A stretch of DNA of 64,000 nt from Dromiciops gliroides (GCF_019393635.1 NC_057862.1:118560145-118624144), one strand, 5' to 3'; counted from the stretch's first letter, positions 1 through 11,009 are shown. Notes: generated from the sequence alone by a model not told the origin. Numbers and translations are program-made.

Positions 1-195
1 TTAGCAGTCCAGTGAAGTCTATGGATTGCTACATATTGTTGCCTATATTCATAATCGAAGGAAATGCTAAATTTCAGTTAAAGGTTAGTGAAAATAAAGA
101 TGCATTTTTCCCATCCAAGTTCATGGACCCCATGAAATCTATCTATGGAAACCTCAGGGGGTCTTAACCCCAAGTTAAGAGCCCCTTCTCTAAAC
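1..195. mobile_element. old DNA-transposon-like repeat, hAT type (fragment)
   Basis: The segment has the pattern 'gaagtctatgga ... gaaggaaatgctaaattt ... ccatccaagttcatggacccc', and the same order of words recurs at 50,478-50,668. It ends in 'gggtcttaacccc', which looks like the end of a terminal inverted repeat. Shared words between the copies show an interspersed family. Assignment to a non-autonomous hAT element is from memory. It is probably cut by the window edge. Confidence 0.5.
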
Positions 196-244
196 CAATG
201 ATTTTATTCAGGGCACAGGAGAAGTTATGACCTTTCTTTCTTCA

Positions 245-960
245 GATCTCAAATCAAATGATCAATCAATAAACATTTATTAAGCGCTTACTATATGCCA
301 TGCATGGTGTTAGGCAACAATGGGAATACAAATACAAAAGTAGAACAATGCCCATCATCCAAAAGCTTATATTCTACTGGTAAGATTCAATAGGTCATGG
401 ATAAGGTAACAGGATAAATACAAGATAAATACAAGTAGATTTCAAGGTAAGGCTGGTAATGACAAGTAGGGAAATGGGGAAGGACCTCTTGAAGGAGGTG
501 GTACGGGAAGTGAGACTTGAAAGAAGGTAGGGGCTCCAAAAGGCTCAAGTGAACAGGAAAATCATTGCAAGCATGGAGGAACTACCTATGCTAAGGCGTG
601 GAATCTCACATCCAGGGAATAGAAAGTAGGTTCAGGCTAAAGGATCTCCAAGCAAGATATAAGCTGGAGTCAGACTGTGAGGGGTTTTAAAAGCCAAACA
701 GAGAAATTTCTATATGTTATCACCATCTTCAACACCCTCATTGTCATCATCACCATCATCAATTCTTAGATAGCACTTACTATGTGCCATGCACTGTGCT
801 AAGCACTTTACTAGAGTAAAGAGGGGCTACTAAAGCTTAATGAGCAAGGGAGGGGCTTTATCAGGCCAGTGCTTTAAGAATAGCAATCTGGACTTACATA
901 CTTTTAATATTCTATTTTATGGTAGGATTATTTGTCTTTGCAGATCCAGGAAGAATGGTA
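245..960 (-). mobile_element. L2 LINE, antisense, degraded
   Basis: It begins with the antisense L2 3' end ('aataaacatttattaagcgc ... actatatgccatgcatggtg') and continues through the typical antisense order: 'gggaatacaaa', 'gcttatattctactgg', 'gagacttgaaagaaggtag', 'gggttttaaaagccaaacag'. A MIR-like piece (about 765-830) interrupts it before 'cttttaagaatagcaatctgg'-type L2 sequence resumes. No open reading frame remains. Confidence 0.6.
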
Positions 961-1089
961 GGCAACATAGGTAGCCACCTAAAATGGAACAAAGGGGACT
1001 GTAATGAGGGACATTTTAAAATACTACTTTTTAAATAAATGCACCTATTTTCATGGAAATTCTCATAAATTCTCCTTTCTGGAGTGGAG

Positions 1090-1660
1090 GTATTTATTTT
1101 GTGTTAAGTTCTTCAACAATCATTTATTGAGCCCCCATGTGTCAGGTGCTATTTCAGGTCCTGGAGATACACAGATCTTCAAAAATGAAGCCATCCCTGG
1201 CTTCAAGGAGCTTACATCCAGTTGGGTGAGACAATATACCCATATAAAGGTACAACCAAGGTAACCTTAGAGAAGGGGAGGAAGCTCTAACACCTGTGGG
1301 GACCAGGAAAAGTCTCATGTGGAAAGTGGCCCTTGAACTAAGTCTTGAAGGAAACCAGTGATTCTGAGAGGTAGAGGTGGAGGAGTGTGTTCTAGGCCCT
1401 GGATCAGCCTGAGCAAAGGGGAAAAGGCAAGAGATGGAATGTCACATGTGAGGAAGAATGAAACTGTTTATTCCTCAAGCATTTAATAGATGCTTACTTC
1501 ATTTTTTTCACCTCTTTTTTTTTAGATGCTTACTTCATAAAAGCCACCATGCTAGCCTCTGGGAGTACAAAAACAAAAGTGAAACAACTTTTGCCATAAA
1601 AGATCTTATATTCTACTGGGGGACCATGTGTATTATGGCAAAAGCTCAAAATCTATAGCA
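1090..1660 (-). mobile_element. L2 LINE, antisense, two pieces
   Basis: Antisense L2 words recur in the expected order ('caatcatttattgagc', 'ctggagatacacag', 'caaggagcttacatcc', 'ttgaactaagtcttgaagg'). A second 3' end starts near 1,455. Inside it a 16-base word 'tagatgcttacttcat' occurs twice around a T-rich stretch (1,486-1,540), a small local duplication. The short open frames here are repeat translations. Confidence 0.55.
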
Positions 1661-1684
1661 GATGGCATTGAGGAAGGCCAAAAA

Positions 1685-1915
1685 AGAGCATTTATTAAGT
1701 AAATGCCTACTATGTGTCGACCACTGTGCTAAGCACTTTGCAAATATTATCTCTCATTTGACATTCACAACAATGATATGAAGTAGGTGCCATTATTATG
1801 CCCACTTTACAGTTAAAGAAACTGAAAAAGGCAGAGGTTAAATGACTTTCTGACAGAGCAACACTGACAAGACCAGATCTTCCCCATATCCTCAGCTCAG
1901 AGGCTGATTTTGTCA
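1685..1915 (-). mobile_element. MIR-type CORE-SINE, antisense
   Basis: It contains the antisense MIR order: 'actgtgctaagcactttg', 'aggtgccattattatgccc', 'ttacagttaaagaaactg', 'gaggttaaatgactt'. It is diverged and has no intact ends. Confidence 0.55.
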
Positions 1916-1924
1916 AAAGGAGAT

Positions 1925-2450
1925 TTTATAGAATCACAGAATTTCAGACCTAGAAAAGACCTCAATGATCTAAGTAAATCCCTACTATAATATACCTGAT
2001 AAATGGGCATTCTACCTCTGCTTGAAGATCTTCAAAGATGCAGAACCCTTCACTTCTTTTTTTTGTTTGTTTTTTTGGGGTTTTTGGCTTTTTGCAGGTC
2101 AATGAGGGTTAAGTGACTTGCCCAGGGTCACACAGCTAGTGTCAAGTGTCTGAGGACGAATTTGAACTCAGGTCCTCCTAAATTCAGAGCGGGTGCTTTA
2201 TCCACTGTGCCACCTAGCTGCCCCTGAACCCTTCACTTCTGGAGACGGCCCATCCTCCTTTGGGAAAGCTCTCATTGTGAGTTTTCCCTGATATCGAGCC
2301 TCAGTTGACTTCTTTATCATTTCTACTCAAGGCTCTAGGATCTACCCTGTAGAACTGAACAGAACATGCCTAAATCCTTCTTTGGGCTATCTCCTATGCT
2401 TGAGATTTTAGGTTTTGAATATTTGATAGCTACTTTCTCTCTTACAGGCT
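1925..2450 (-). mobile_element. CR1/L3 LINE 3' region, antisense, split by a SINE
   Basis: Antisense CR1/L3 words are visible ('tagaatcacagaatttcaga', 'acctctgcttgaagatcttc', then after the SINE 'agacggcccatcctcctttggg' and 'agctctcattgtgag'). The SINE at 2,058-2,225 divides one element. The family call is by memory of the CR1 3' end. Confidence 0.5.
2058..2225 (-). mobile_element. tRNA-derived marsupial CORE-SINE (WSINE-like)
   Basis: Read on the minus strand it starts GGGGCAGCTAGGTGGCACAG, carries a Pol III B-box-like word (GAGTTCAAATTC), a CORE segment (CTGTGTGACCCTGGGCAAG) and an A-rich tail. It is flanked by a perfect 15-base target duplication, 'gaacccttcacttct', at 2,043-2,057 and 2,226-2,240, which fixes both ends. 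Confidence 0.9.
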
Positions 2451-2845
2451 CTAGCTCCATACATCCCCACCTTCACCTGCATCCCCCCAGCAGCTCACTG
2501 CTGCTGGAGTTACCCAGAATCCCTTGCCTTCCTTGTTAAAATGGAGATTAGAAGGCCTAATTGAGGTTTTCTCCCTGGGGGTGATCATCAGAATGAAAAA
2601 AAAAACCACTGAAGTTAAGAGAAGAGAGGCAGCAGATGGCCTAAACATTCTGTGTTGGGAACAGCAAGGATTTTATCTCTTCCTGGAGATCATACCCCGT
2701 GAAAGAAGAGTCTGTTCTGTAATTATGAGTCTCCTTAACCACCAGTAGCTCAACCAATCTCCCAAGTCTTCTTGAAGAAAGACTCTGGCTAGAATGTGGT
2801 GTCTTCTGGTTCAGTTTCAGTCTGCAGACTTGTTCCCCAGAATGG
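2451..2845. other. no recognised element
   Basis: I see no repeat or gene here. Short open frames occur on both strands, but they overlap one another and have no recognisable protein features. Confidence 0.5.
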
Positions 2846-2849
2846 CAGG

Positions 2850-2995
2850 AACTAGAGTGGAAAGGGACTCTTAGAAACAGTTTAAGCCCAGCTCACCATG
2901 TTACAAGTGAGGATACTATGTCTGGAGAGACTGTGTGTGATTGGCTTAAGGTTAGTAAGTGGACCTGAGGCTCAAACGTTGGTCCTCTGGTTCCA
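2850..2995 (-). mobile_element. MIR-like fragment, antisense
   Basis: Words such as 'gaaagggactcttagaaaca', 'caagtgaggatactatg', 'ggttagtaagtggacctgag' and 'ggtcctctggttcc' follow the antisense MIR order, strongly diverged. Confidence 0.4.
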
Positions 2996-2999
2996 AATA

Positions 3000-3840
3000 A
3001 CTTCTTCCTTTCAAGTATTTCCAATCTGTTATCATGTGGAAAAGGGAGGCTAAGGCTGACAAAAGGATAAAGTAGCCATCTAAATTGAGGGAGTGGGTGG
3101 GAATTATGGTTGAACTGTGTTCTTATACCCACGGTACCCCTCAACTGCTGTTGTTGCAACCAGGAATAAATTCCCCTTTTTGATTTAGAGATAAAATTTC
3201 TGTCAGAGTCTATTGTAAATGTCAGCATATGCTAATATTAATATATGACTTTGCTCTGGAAATAGCAACTATTATAAGGAGAAAAGCACAATGGTAGTTT
3301 TGCCAAAGAGGAGGATAAATTAGACAATGGGAAGGGTTTGGGGGAAAAGTAAATTTCATCTTCACTATGTCTGTTTTGAGGCAGCAGCAGAACAAAGTTT
3401 GAGGCTGGTAAGGAAGATATAGGACTAAACAAAATGGCAGAAGGCAAGACAGAGATACTGACCTGAGAGCTGTTAGTGTAGAGTTTTTAGTTGAAATCTT
3501 AAAGTGTATAGAATTTTCCTCTTCCATGTAGATATGATTTGCTCTTTCCAGGGAAAAGACATAATAGAAGAAGAGTATAGAGGGCCCAGGACTAAGCACT
3601 TACTGAAGGTTGATTAGAAAAAAGGAAGTAATCTGCAATGAAGGAAGACTGGGCATGCCTTAGTGGTCATTGGGCCACTCCCTACATGGAGTTGACAAAT
3701 AGGTGTGATTCTAGGCCCCACTGAGCACAGAATATCAGTCTCATTGGCTGGTCATAAACCTGCCCTTCCTTTTCCCCCATCATGAAATTCTCACCATTAG
3801 AATCTCAGGGTCAGAAGACAAAAGATCCTTCCCAGGTCTG
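3000..3840. other. no recognised element
   Basis: Mostly unique-looking, AT-rich sequence. Overlapping short frames on the minus strand (about 3,222-3,599) are T/C-rich in codon terms and look non-coding. Confidence 0.4.
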
Positions 3841-3849
3841 AGACCATGT

Positions 3850-3940
3850 AAGCTCCTTGGACAGCAGGGGACATTAGATTTTTATTTGGCATTCCACTGT
3901 CTAGCACAAGGACTGGTTGTTGACTGATTGATTGAAAAGT
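3850..3940 (+). mobile_element. L2 3' end fragment
   Basis: 'gtaagctccttggacagcag', then 'attccactgtctagcacaag' and 'gttgactgattgattg', is the end of an L2 element in sense orientation. Only the last part is kept. Confidence 0.5.
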
Positions 3941-4029
3941 AGGAATATTGTCTCCAGAAAGCTAATCTTAAAATACAAATGTCACCCAACAGAGGAAAAA
4001 GAGACAGAAAAGGGAGACCTTCTCCTTGA

Positions 4030-4132
4030 AAACTGAGACCCATATAGGAAAAGTACCTTGACCAAGTTTTGGCAAGTCTCTTAAGTTTTCTAGATCTCAA
4101 TTTCTTCATCAGTAAAATATTAGGAGATTGGT
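4030..4132. repeat. block A, inverted partner of 4,979-5,081
   Basis: This MIR-like piece ('aaactgagacccatatagg' to 'attaggagattgg') reappears as its reverse complement at 4,979-5,081 with only a handful of differences. It is the left end of the 4.0-5.9 kb rearranged region. Confidence 0.85.
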
Positions 4133-4166
4133 CTAAATCTTATGATCCTATGGTTTCAAGGAGAAG

Positions 4167-4687
4167 GTTGGGACTAGAGTTGGAGTTTGAACCAAGGTCT
4201 CCTGATTCCTTGAATTCAAGGTCTAGAAAACAAGCCAAGACAGAAGTCCTCTGCCTTTTTGTGTTGAAGGGCTGTTCAGTCCTTCACTCATAATCATACA
4301 AACAACTTGAGGAAGATTATGGAGTAAGGAGGTAAGGAAGAAGGATTTCTTCCACTCTGAAAGGAGTGGGAAGATGAGGATAATCTCAAAGGAGATATAA
4401 ATAATTAGATTTCTAAGACTAAGTGGTTGGATGTAGTAGAGCAGATGGAATGTTTCCAATAGTTGGGAGCTTGTATTTATGTATCAGAAGTGGAGAGAGT
4501 GCTAATGGTCCACCGGAAGAGAAGAGATGCTGAGACTCCCTTCACAGTGTGTGGGCAGGGTGTAAATGGGGTGCCATCCCTTCCTGGGTGTTAATTCAAT
4601 CAAGGAGATAAGTTGTCATTGTTCAGTGTGTCTGACTTGTTCTGACCCCAACTGGAGTCTTGGCAAAGATATTAGAGTGGTTTGCCA
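4167..4687 (+). repeat. block B copy 1 of a 520-bp direct duplication
   Basis: From 'gttgggactagagttggag' to 'gagtggtttgcca' this block matches 5,368-5,887 at an offset of 1,200-1,201 bases with few substitutions. It ends inside the tail of a MAR-type SINE; copy 1 breaks off there, while copy 2 continues into the rest of the SINE. Copy 2 is therefore in the ancestral context and copy 1 is the duplicate. Confidence 0.9.
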
Positions 4688-4972
4688 ACTTGTATCACAC
4701 TGGGTGAGTGACTATTTCTCTAGGTTTCAGTTTCAACTATGAAATGAGAGGCTAGACCTAGATCATCTCTAGGGACCTTTCTAGCTGTAGAGTCAATGAC
4801 TTTATGATTCCATAAATAATTTCACTTTTGGTGGGCTCTCTTTTCCCTCTCCCCTCCCATCTCCAATTTGATGCTTATTCTTCAGCAGGTACCCTGTGCC
4901 CATCTGCTTACTCTTTCTGGACAAAATGCTTGAAAAACTCAGAACTCTGAACTGGGAGGGACCTGAGAGATC
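4687..4972. repeat. block C, left arm of a long inverted repeat
   Basis: The 286-base arm is the reverse complement of 5,092-5,370, with only a few substitutions and one 7-base difference ('actctga' class insertion near 4,945). The spacer between the arms is about 120 bases. Near-identity implies a recent event or an assembly artefact. Confidence 0.9.
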
Positions 4973-4978
4973 TTTTAT

Positions 4979-5081
4979 ACCAATCTCCTAATATTTTACT
5001 GATGAAGAAATTGAGATCCACAAAGGTTAAGAGACTTGCCAAAACTTGGCCAGGGTACTTTTCCTATATGGGTCTCAGTTT
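4979..5081. repeat. block A', inverted copy of 4,030-4,132
   Basis: It sits in the spacer between the C and C' arms. Read on the plus strand it is a MIR-like sense segment ('gatgaagaaattgagatcc', 'aagagacttgccaaaac'). Confidence 0.85.
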
Positions 5082-5091
5082 CTACCTTGGT

Positions 5092-5370
5092 GATCTCTCA
5101 GGTCCCTCCCAGTTCTGAGTTTTTCAAGCATTTTGTCCAGAAAGAGTAAGCAGATGGGCACAGGGTGCCTGCTGAAGAATAAGCACCAAATTGGAGATGG
5201 GAGGGGAGAGGGAAAAGAGAGCCCACCAAAAGTGAAATTATTTATGGAATCATAAAGTCATTGACTCTACAGTTAGAAAGGTCCCTAGAGATGATCTAGG
5301 TCTAGCCTCTCATTTCATAGTTGAAACTGAAACCTAGAGAAATAGTCACTCACCCAGTGTTATACAAGTT
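5092..5370. repeat. block C', right arm of the long inverted repeat
   Basis: It is the inverted counterpart of 4,687-4,972. It runs without a break into block B copy 2, forming one plausible continuous MIR-like unit ('cctagagaaatagtcactc' then 'gagtttgaaccaaggtctcc'). C'-B is therefore probably the original arrangement. Confidence 0.9.
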
Positions 5371-5887
5371 GGGGCTAGAGTTGGAGTTTGAACCAAGGTC
5401 TCCTGATTCCTTGAATTCAAGGTCTAGAAAACAAGCCAAGACAGAAGTCCTCTGCCTTTTTGTGTTTAAGGGCTGTTCAGTCCTTCACTCATAATCATGC
5501 AAACAACTTGAGGAAGATTATGGAGTAAGGAGGTAAGGAAGAAGGATTTCTTCCACTCTGAAAGGAGTGGGAAGATGAGGATAATCTCAAAGGAGATATA
5601 AATAATTAGATTTCTAAGACTAAGTGGTTGGATGTAGGAGAGCAGAGGAATGTTTCCAATAGTTGGGAGCTTGTATTTATGTATCAGAAGTGGAGAGAGT
5701 GCTAACGGTCCACTGGAAGAGAAGAGATGCTGAGATTCCCTTCACAGTGTGTGGGCAGGGTGTAAATGGGGTGCCATCCCTTCCTGGGTGTTAATTCAAT
5801 CAAGGAGATAAGTTGTCATTGTTCAGTGTGTCTGACTTTTTCTGACCCCAACTGGAGTCTTGGCAAAGATACTAGAGTGGTTTGCCA
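5368..5887 (+). repeat. block B copy 2 of the direct duplication
   Basis: This is the right-hand copy of 4,167-4,687. It includes the 5' (tail) end of the SINE that continues to about 6,080. Confidence 0.9.
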
Positions 5888-6080
5888 TTTCCTTCTCCAG
5901 CTCATTTTACAGATGAAGAAACCAAGGCAAACAGAATTAAGTGACTTTCCCAGGGTCACACAGCTGGTAAGTGTTTGAGGCCAGATTTGAACCCCAGAAG
6001 ATGAGTCGTCCTGACTCCAGGCTCAGAGCTCTCTCTGCTAGGCTCAGAGCTCTCTCTGCTGCTCCCCCTAGCTGCCCCCA
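5815..6080 (-). mobile_element. MAR-type CORE-SINE with RTE/BovB-like tail, antisense
   Basis: On the minus strand it reads from the SINE head (GGGGGCAGCTAGGGGGAGCAG) through the CORE (GTGTGACCCTGGGAAAGTC) to the tail ('gtttgccatttccttctcc', 'cttggcaaagatactagag'). A 21-base unit 'ggctcagagctctctctgct' is tandemly doubled near 6,020-6,061. Confidence 0.85.
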
Positions 6081-6129
6081 AGGGGATGAAAGAAGCTGCC
6101 AAATGGGAAGGAGGGCCTGGTGTTAGCAA

Positions 6130-6617
6130 CAGCTTCTAGTCCTGCTGCCTTTTCTCCCTCAAGACTAGGCTTAGAAGTGTCCTCCTCCTATTTTCCCAGT
6201 CTTCTCACACCTTACTGCCTTCTATGGTCTTCAGAAGCCAACATTAGCTTTCTTGCCACATTTCACACTCTATTCTGTGACTCTGTGCTCGTTTCCTGTC
6301 TGTCCTTCATTGTACTCTACTCTTCACCTCATTCCCACCTCCTGGATTCCTTTGTTTCCTTCAAAACTCAGCTGAAATCTCCCCTTCTGTAGGAGGCCTT
6401 TCCTGGTCCCCTCAGCTGCTAGTGTCTTTCCTCTGAGAAGAGGGAAGATAGCTTCCATTCACAAAGGAACAATTTTTTTTCATGTTGTCTCCCCATGACA
6501 ATGTGAGCTCCTCTATGACAGGGATTGTGTTTTCTACCTTTCTTTGTATACCCAGCACTTCGAATATAGTAAAGTACTGAATAAATGCTTGTTTACTTAT
6601 TGACTGACTGACTGCCT
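6130..6617 (+). mobile_element. L2 LINE 3' end
   Basis: Sense L2 3' region: 'ccttcaaaactcagctgaaatc', 'aggaggcctttcctggtcccc', 'atgacaatgtgagctcctc', 'gacagggattgtgttttc', 'ccagcacttcgaatatag', 'gaataaatgcttgtttact', ending in the (TGAC)n-like tail 'attgactgactgact'. The 90-codon open frame at 6,120-6,392 is a translation of this repeat. Confidence 0.75.
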
Positions 6618-6759
6618 AGGATCAATGAGGAAAGAATAATGGGCAGTGGCTTCTGGCAGAGATCAAACAGGTTGGTTTTTGAAACCTGGTTGCAAAGCAG
6701 GGCTATCACATTAGAGAGTTTAGAAATAGGTTCAGTAAAATACTAATGTCATTTTTTAC

Positions 6760-6995
6760 CTCTCTCTTCTGTGTGACTTGAAGAAGAAAGATCAGCTGTA
6801 CTGAAAGAATATGCTAATTTAATTAATAAAAATTGCAAATCCTATTATATAGAGTGTTACCGTAAATACCAAGTGATGGTAAACATTTATTTTAATTCCA
6901 TCTGTGCAAATCCATTTATCTTAATTGCTCAAGCATAAAGGGATCTGTTTTAGTGGCCAACCACTAATGACACTTACTTTTAGAATATAAATCAT
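6760..6995. promoter_or_regulatory. candidate conserved noncoding element, TAAT-rich
   Basis: Repeat-free, AT-rich stretch with clustered homeodomain-type words ('gctaatttaattaataa', 'ccactaatgac') and an octamer-like 'ttgcaaat'. Conservation cannot be measured here; the call rests only on composition and absence of repeat signatures. Confidence 0.2.
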
Positions 6996-7074
6996 ACCAT
7001 TCCCTTACATTTATAGAGCTTCTTTTTTAAACCTATAGGCAAATATTTGCTTTATTTTTTTATGATCCTGATAA

Positions 7075-8160
7075 GTTTTTTTGTTTAGAATTTTATTTTT
7101 CCCCAATTACATGCAAAGACAAAAAACTAATTTTAAAACTTTGTGCTCCAAATTCTCTTCTTTCCTCCCTCCCCAAGAAGGTAAGCTATTCAATGTAAAT
7201 CATACATGTGCAATCATGTAAAACATTTCCATATTAGTCAGGTTATGAAAGAAAACAGACCAAAAAGAAAAAACCTCAAGAAAAATAAACTAAAAAAAAT
7301 ATGCTTGAATCCCTATTCACACACCTTCAGTGCTTCCTCTGGAGATGGATCACATTTTAATCATAAGCCCTTCAGAGTTGTCTTGGATCATTGTATTTCT
7401 GAGAATAGCAAAATCATTCACAGCTGATCATCTTATAATATTGCTGTTACTTTGTATACAGTACATTTCACTTTGCATCAGATCATGTAAGTCTTTGCAG
7501 ATTTTTCTGAGAGCATCCTGCTCATCATTTCTTATAGCACAACAGCGTTCCATCATAATCTCATCCCACAGTTTATTCAGTCATTTCCCAATTGTTGGAC
7601 ATCTCCACAATTTCAAATTCTTTGCACCAGAAAAGAGCTGCCATAAATATTTTTTGTACATATAGGTCCTTTAACTTTTTGTTTTTTTCTCTTTTTGGAT
7701 ACCCACCTGGTAGTGGTATTACCAGGTCAAAGAGTATGCATAGTTTTATAGCCCTTTGACCATAGTTCCAAATTACTCTACAGAATGTTTGAATCAGTTT
7801 ATAACTCCACTAACAGTGCATTAATGTCTCATTTTCCCCCTATCCCTTACAACATTTATCATTTTCCTCTGTTGTTCTATTATCCAATCCAATAGGTATG
7901 AGGTTGTACCCCAAAATTGTTTTGACTTCCATCTTTCTAATCAATAGTGAGTTGGAGCATTTTTTTCATATAGTCATAGATAGCTTTGATTATTTCATCT
8001 GAAAACTGTCCATATCTTTTGATCATTTATCAATTGAGGAATGACTTTATTTTAATAAATTTGACTCAGTTTTCTATATGTTTGAGAAATGAAGCCTTTG
8101 TCAGACAAACTTGCTTCAAATTTTTTTCACAGTTACTATTGCTAACTATATTTCCCTCCA
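7075..8160 (-). mobile_element. L1 LINE 3' part, antisense
   Basis: Antisense marsupial L1 3' region. 'caattacatgcaaagacaaa' and 'gtgcaatcatgtaaaaca' belong to the 3' UTR. 'cagctgatcatcttataatat', 'ggacatctccacaatttcaa', 'gtggtattaccaggtcaaag', 'caaattactctacagaatg' and 'tatcaattgaggaatgac' are the reverse of the ORF2 end. Sense counterparts are seen at 61,590-62,310. All frames are broken. Confidence 0.8.
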
Positions 8161-8260
8161 TCCTATTCCCTCTCCTCAAGATTCACTCTATTCTCTACCT
8201 CCTTTCACCCTGTCCATCCTTAAGAGTGTTTTGCTTCTGACTGACCCTCCCCCAATTTTC

Positions 8261-8383
<123 letters not shown>

Positions 8384-8384
8384 C

Positions 8385-9210
8385 CCTCCTACTTTCCTGC
8401 AGGGTAAAGATAGATTTCTATACCCAATTGAGTATTTGTGGAACTTTTAAAAGCACTTTCCTATCAATTATCCCACCTGATCCTCACAACTTTTTCAAGG
8501 TGATCATGGAATCTAACATTTAATAAGACAAGTAAAAATACAATAAAACATAGATAATATGACATTTTAAGACTATATATTAAGTCAATATGCAACCCTC
8601 AGGAATCCTTATGTATGGATTAGTGGCTCCCATTTCTGATTGAGTTTAATACCATTGTGCTACATCCTCCATGATCTCCTCTCCTTTTACTGTGCTGCGC
8701 TGCCTTTCTCCCTGTCAGTCTCCTAAAAGCTTGAAGATGGTTTACAATTTTTTGCTAAGATGTATAAGAGGAAAAAGAAGGACAGAAAGAAGCATAGGGA
8801 GACAAGGGAGAATCCATGTGTCTCTCAAAGCATCAAAAATAGCACATGGAGAATTGATGAGGGTAGGAGATGCAGGAGTTTGCTCCAGATGGTAGGAAAT
8901 GGAAAAAGAGAAACTGTGGGAGGGGACCAAGAAGAGGTCATTGAAAGACAAGCTGGGAGGAGAGCAAAGTGACAAAGATAGAGCAGCAGCCTGGAAGCTG
9001 GGCAAGGACAGCTGAACTGGACCAAGAGCCAAGAAAGTGAACAGAGGAAGGACAGAAGCAGGACTGCTGAGGTCCTCCCTGCTGCGTATTCTATGCTCTC
9101 CTGCATTCCATAGAATGAAAAGAGCTTGCCATTGTAAAAATGGCAGTTATACTGCTGATATGTCCCCATGGATGGACAGCCAATGTATGATGTGGTAGAG
9201 CACTCTACTC
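8385..9210. other. no recognised element
   Basis: No repeat family is evident. Between 8,660 and 9,170 several overlapping short open frames lie on both strands in purine-rich sequence. None has a domain I recognise and they exclude one another, so I do not call a gene. Confidence 0.4.
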
Positions 9211-9214
9211 AGAG

Positions 9215-9395
9215 ATCAGACACGTGGGTTCTAGTTCAGACTCTTCAACTAACTTAATATGAGTCATGGGGTAAGTCGCTGAGCTTTCTCACCCAAATTA
9301 AATTAATTAAATACATATTCATAAAAATGAATAGCTTGGACCAGGTGGTCTCTATGGTCTCTTCCAGATATGGCACTATGGGATTCCATGAAAAG
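9215..9395 (+). mobile_element. MIR-like fragment
   Basis: 'gtagagcactctactcagag', 'cgtgggttctagttcaga', 'tcatggggtaagtcgctgag', 'ggtctcttccagatatgg' follow the MIR order. Confidence 0.45.
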
Positions 9396-9879
9396 GGCAA
9401 AAAATTAGTCAGGTAAATATCATTGTCGCAACCCCCTCCATTTTGTGTTTTGCTATATTAAAGGAGCATCATCTTCTTACTGAGGCCTTATACCTTCCTT
9501 CTTCTCTCCAGCAGCAGACTGGGCTGGCATTTGAGTGTAAGAGAGTATAAGTGTAAGAAAGAATTAATGAATGAATGTAATCCATGTAACCACCACTCTG
9601 AAGGGCTCAGGTTTTCCTTTAGAGGCCACATGGAAAGTGACATTGAGAATTCAGGCAGGTCCACAGATGAATCATGCTGAGGGCATAAATGGATAACTGA
9701 GGCAAAAGTGGGGATGTTTTTATTTTTAGTTCTCTGTATAAATGCCTCCAGTCCTCTAAGGTTTACAGATGCCATTAAGATGCCTGCTGTTAAGTCTTAC
9801 TAAGTTCACTATTGCTTCTGCTAGTGGTGCTAATGTTTGTCTGCTCCATTAGCTCCTCAGTCCCTTTCATTTCCCTCAA

Positions 9880-10160
9880 ACCAAATCAAATCAACAAACA
9901 TCTACCCTATGCAAGGCTTTGGCAGGAGCTGAAGCCTAGAGAACAAATAGTTATGACATGGTCTCTGCCCTCAAGAAGCTTAGAGTCTAATAAGGAAGAC
10001 ATGTATGTATAATAAACACATGTGTATATGTACATATACACACAAACACACATATTTGTGTATATAGGCTTGTATGTATGTGCACATATATGCATATATA
10101 CATACAAACATAGAAAGTCACCTATAAATACAAAGAATATAATGAAAACCAACATAACAA
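9880..10160 (-). mobile_element. L2 3' fragment, antisense, with TATG/CATA-rich stretch
   Basis: 'caacaaacatctaccctatgc' and 'tctctgccctcaagaagctt' are antisense L2 words. They run into a degenerate (TATG/CATA)n stretch (about 10,015-10,105), which produces the Tyr/Cys-rich open frame on the minus strand. Confidence 0.55.
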
Positions 10161-10297
10161 ATTCTCTGGGAACAAAGTCTTGTCCTAGAAGGTGAGCCTA
10201 AAGCCAGAATCTACTGGGTGGAAACACTAGTCTTCTCAGCATAGGATCCAAAGGAACAGACAGAGATTCAGGAGGGGGACTGCACTTGATACTCCAT

Positions 10298-10362
10298 CTA
10301 AGGCAGGGCTATTAACCTTTTTGTGTGTCATGGACCCCTGGTGCCCACCCAGCCTTGTCAGC
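10298..10362. mobile_element. end of the hAT-like repeat
   Basis: 'gggctattaacctttttgtg' followed by 'tcatggacccctgg' matches the start of the same family seen at 43,805 and 50,478. Confidence 0.4.
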
Positions 10363-10621
10363 TAGGAGTTGAGTTGATGCTTTGGGGTTATAATCATGTA
10401 TAACCTCCTTATCACTAAAGAAGGGACTGTCCTCAGAGAAATGGGAATGACCTCTGTATGGGCCAAAGTAACTAAGATGTTACAACCTACCTGGATAGTA
10501 CAAAAAGAATCCATGTTGTGGAATGTATTCCTTTGCCCTTGATTTATTTATACCTCAAGTAATAAAATTTCTGGCAATGAGATTTGTCTTGGGAATAAAT
10601 CCTCTTTTCCAATAAATATTG

Positions 10622-10873
10622 TTTTGCCTTGTTTAGTCATTTTCAGTTTTGTCCAATTCTTCATGACTCCATTTGGGGTTTTCTTGACAAAGATGCCAGA
10701 ATGGTTTTCAATTTCCTTCCCTAGATAACTTTACAGAAGAGGAAATTGACACAAACTGGGTTAGGTGACCTGTCCAGGTTCACACAGCTAATAAGTATCT
10801 GAGGCCAGATTAGAATTCAAGTCCTCCTGACTCCTGGACCTGTGCTTTAGACACTATGCCACCTGGCTGTGCA
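10622..10873 (-). mobile_element. MAR-type CORE-SINE with RTE/BovB-like tail, antisense
   Basis: It carries the tail ('agtcattttcagttttgtcc', 'catgactccatttggggttt'), the CORE ('aggttcacacagctaataag') and the head ('ctatgccacctggctg'). A short duplication 'attgttttgc' lies on both sides (about 10,617 and 10,875). Confidence 0.85.
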
Positions 10874-10894
10874 TTGTTTTGCATAATACATTCC

Positions 10895-11000
10895 AAATGA
10901 ATTATGTATATGTGTATGCATATGCATATATGTATGTGTGTATGTGCATATATGTATACATATATGCATGTATACACGTGTGTGTATATGTGTGTATAAA
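10895..11000. repeat. TATG/TGTA-rich simple repeat
   Basis: Alternating 'tatgtgtatgcatatgcata'-type purine-pyrimidine sequence, with Z-DNA-like alternation. There is no coding content. Confidence 0.7.
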
Positions 11001-11009
11001 AAGGTGAAA

